Made by a program: the position numbers and the translations under genes. The notes beneath the pieces are model-generated. The model searched no databases and was not told where the DNA came from. It saw only the letters and a list, made by a program, of their open reading frames with translations. Positions 63,406-64,000 of a stretch of 64,000 nt of DNA are shown here, piece after piece (the stretch's first letter is position 1; every line of letters begins with the position of its first letter). This DNA is from Pseudolabrys taiwanensis. Its GTDB lineage: Bacteria; Pseudomonadota; Alphaproteobacteria; Rhizobiales; Xanthobacteraceae. The DNA lies in assembly GCF_003367395.1 (NCBI RefSeq), contig NZ_CP031417.1:1984001-2048000 (forward strand). The letters run 5' to 3'.

Positions 63406-64000
63406 ATGACAGACGGCATCGAACACGTTGCCTTTTACTTCTCGCCGCACGAGGACGACTGGCAGCTGTTCATGAATCCGCCGGCTTTCACGGACGTGCT
63501 CGATGCCGCCTGCCGCGCGGTCTTCGTCCATATGACGGCCGGCGATGCCGGGCTCGGCCTGGGCAATGGCGGCCGCAAGCATCCGTTCTATCTCGCGCGC
63601 GAGCACGGCGCCGAGGCCGCCATCCGTTTCATGGCGGACGCCGATGAGCGGTCGCCGATCGAGGCACAGACCGGCGCTGTGTCGTGCAATGGACAGAGCT
63701 TGCAGCGCACCGCTTATCGCAACACAGCGACATATTTTCTGCGCCTGCCGGACGGCAGCCCCAGCGGCGACGGCTACGAAACCACCGGCCGCCAGTCACT
63801 GAAGCGGCTGCGCGGCGGCGACATCGATGGCATGACCACAATTGACGGCGCCGCCGTCTATCGCGACTGGGAGGCGCTTTGCGAGACGCTCCGCGCCCTG
63901 ATCGAATACGAACGCCAGGGCGAGCTTGCGGTCGATCTCCACATCCCCGAGACCGACGCCGCGCTCAATCCGAACGATCATTCCGACCACGTCACCACCG
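63406..64000 (+). CDS. PIG-L/LmbE-family deacetylase, N-terminal part
   Basis: The gene is cut by the window end after 198 codons. The zinc motif SPHEDD (VAFYFSPHEDDWQLFM) near residue 10-20 replaces the usual PHPDD, and the second metal segment NPNDHSDHVTT appears at the end. The family removes acyl groups from N-acetyl sugars. ATG at 63406, two bases after the GH4 stop, so it continues the carbohydrate operon. Confidence 0.8.
   Translation, partial: MTDGIEHVAFYFSPHEDDWQLFMNPPAFTDVLDAACRAVFVHMTAGDAGLGLGNGGRKHPFYLAREHGAEAAIRFMADADERSPIEAQTGAVSCNGQSLQRTAYRNTATYFLRLPDGSPSGDGYETTGRQSLKRLRGGDIDGMTTIDGAAVYRDWEALCETLRALIEYERQGELAVDLHIPETDAALNPNDHSDHVTT

Overview
The window is GC-rich (roughly two-thirds G+C by eye), with long operons, GTG starts, many stop/start overlaps, FixJ-type regulators, a CoxSML-like oxidase and short inverted repeats of the kind common in Hyphomicrobiales. 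It most resembles a soil or freshwater alphaproteobacterium of the Bradyrhizobiaceae/Xanthobacteraceae type. No rRNA, tRNA, CRISPR array or intact insertion sequence was seen.

Layout. (1) 1-3679: a branched-chain-amino-acid-type (Liv) ABC importer, with only the tail of its binding protein present. (2) 3911-7068: a bacterial version of the URC uracil-degradation set, made of a GTP-cyclohydrolase-II-like URC1, a DUF1688 URC4 and a uracil phosphoribosyltransferase. A promoter with a T-tract and a hairpin precedes it. (3) 7075-10978: amidase and GntR regulator, divergent from a ThDP enzyme across a perfect operator-like palindrome. (4) 10985-16910: a NMT1/SsuA-type ABC importer, an enoyl-CoA-hydratase-like protein and an alpha/beta hydrolase. 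(5) 17280-21009: a PAS histidine kinase with two FixJ-like receivers, and an AraC regulator. (6) 21177-25449: a three-gene molybdenum hydroxylase whose small subunit is fused to a CoxG domain. (7) 25539-36984: an orphan TRAP binding protein, a second NMT1-type ABC importer, MarR, a GST-type isomerase, and a Rieske dioxygenase in which ferredoxin, reductase and oxygenase alpha share one open frame, followed by the beta subunit and an amidase. A related TA(C/T)ACTGA-like element lies upstream of several of these genes.

(8) 37-42 kb: repeats enclose a lower-GC patch with a TIR-domain gene, an unknown partner, an HNH nuclease, a repeat-truncated VapB antitoxin and two tiny coupled membrane proteins. 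This is a likely defence patch. (9) 42130-50973: a cynABDS-like cyanate importer and cyanase operon with a consensus sigma-54 promoter, a divergent PAS/sigma-54 activator with inverted repeats at its start, a rhodanese, an acyl-CoA-dehydrogenase-like protein and an OsmC protein. OsmC faces a TetR gene across an 18-bp palindrome. (10) 52006-59294: PRPP synthetase paralogue, APH-like kinase, nicotinamidase, PEP synthase, universal stress protein and an SbmA/BacA-like membrane protein, with FixK/FNR-like boxes between divergent genes. (11) 59233-64000: GH1 beta-glucosidase, an agarase-like hydrolase, a GH4 enzyme and the start of a PIG-L deacetylase, again with a FixK-like box in the divergent promoter.

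Overall this reads as an accessory, catabolic part of a chromosome: several importers paired with enzymes for pyrimidines, amides, aromatic acids, cyanate and plant glycosides, each with its own local regulator.
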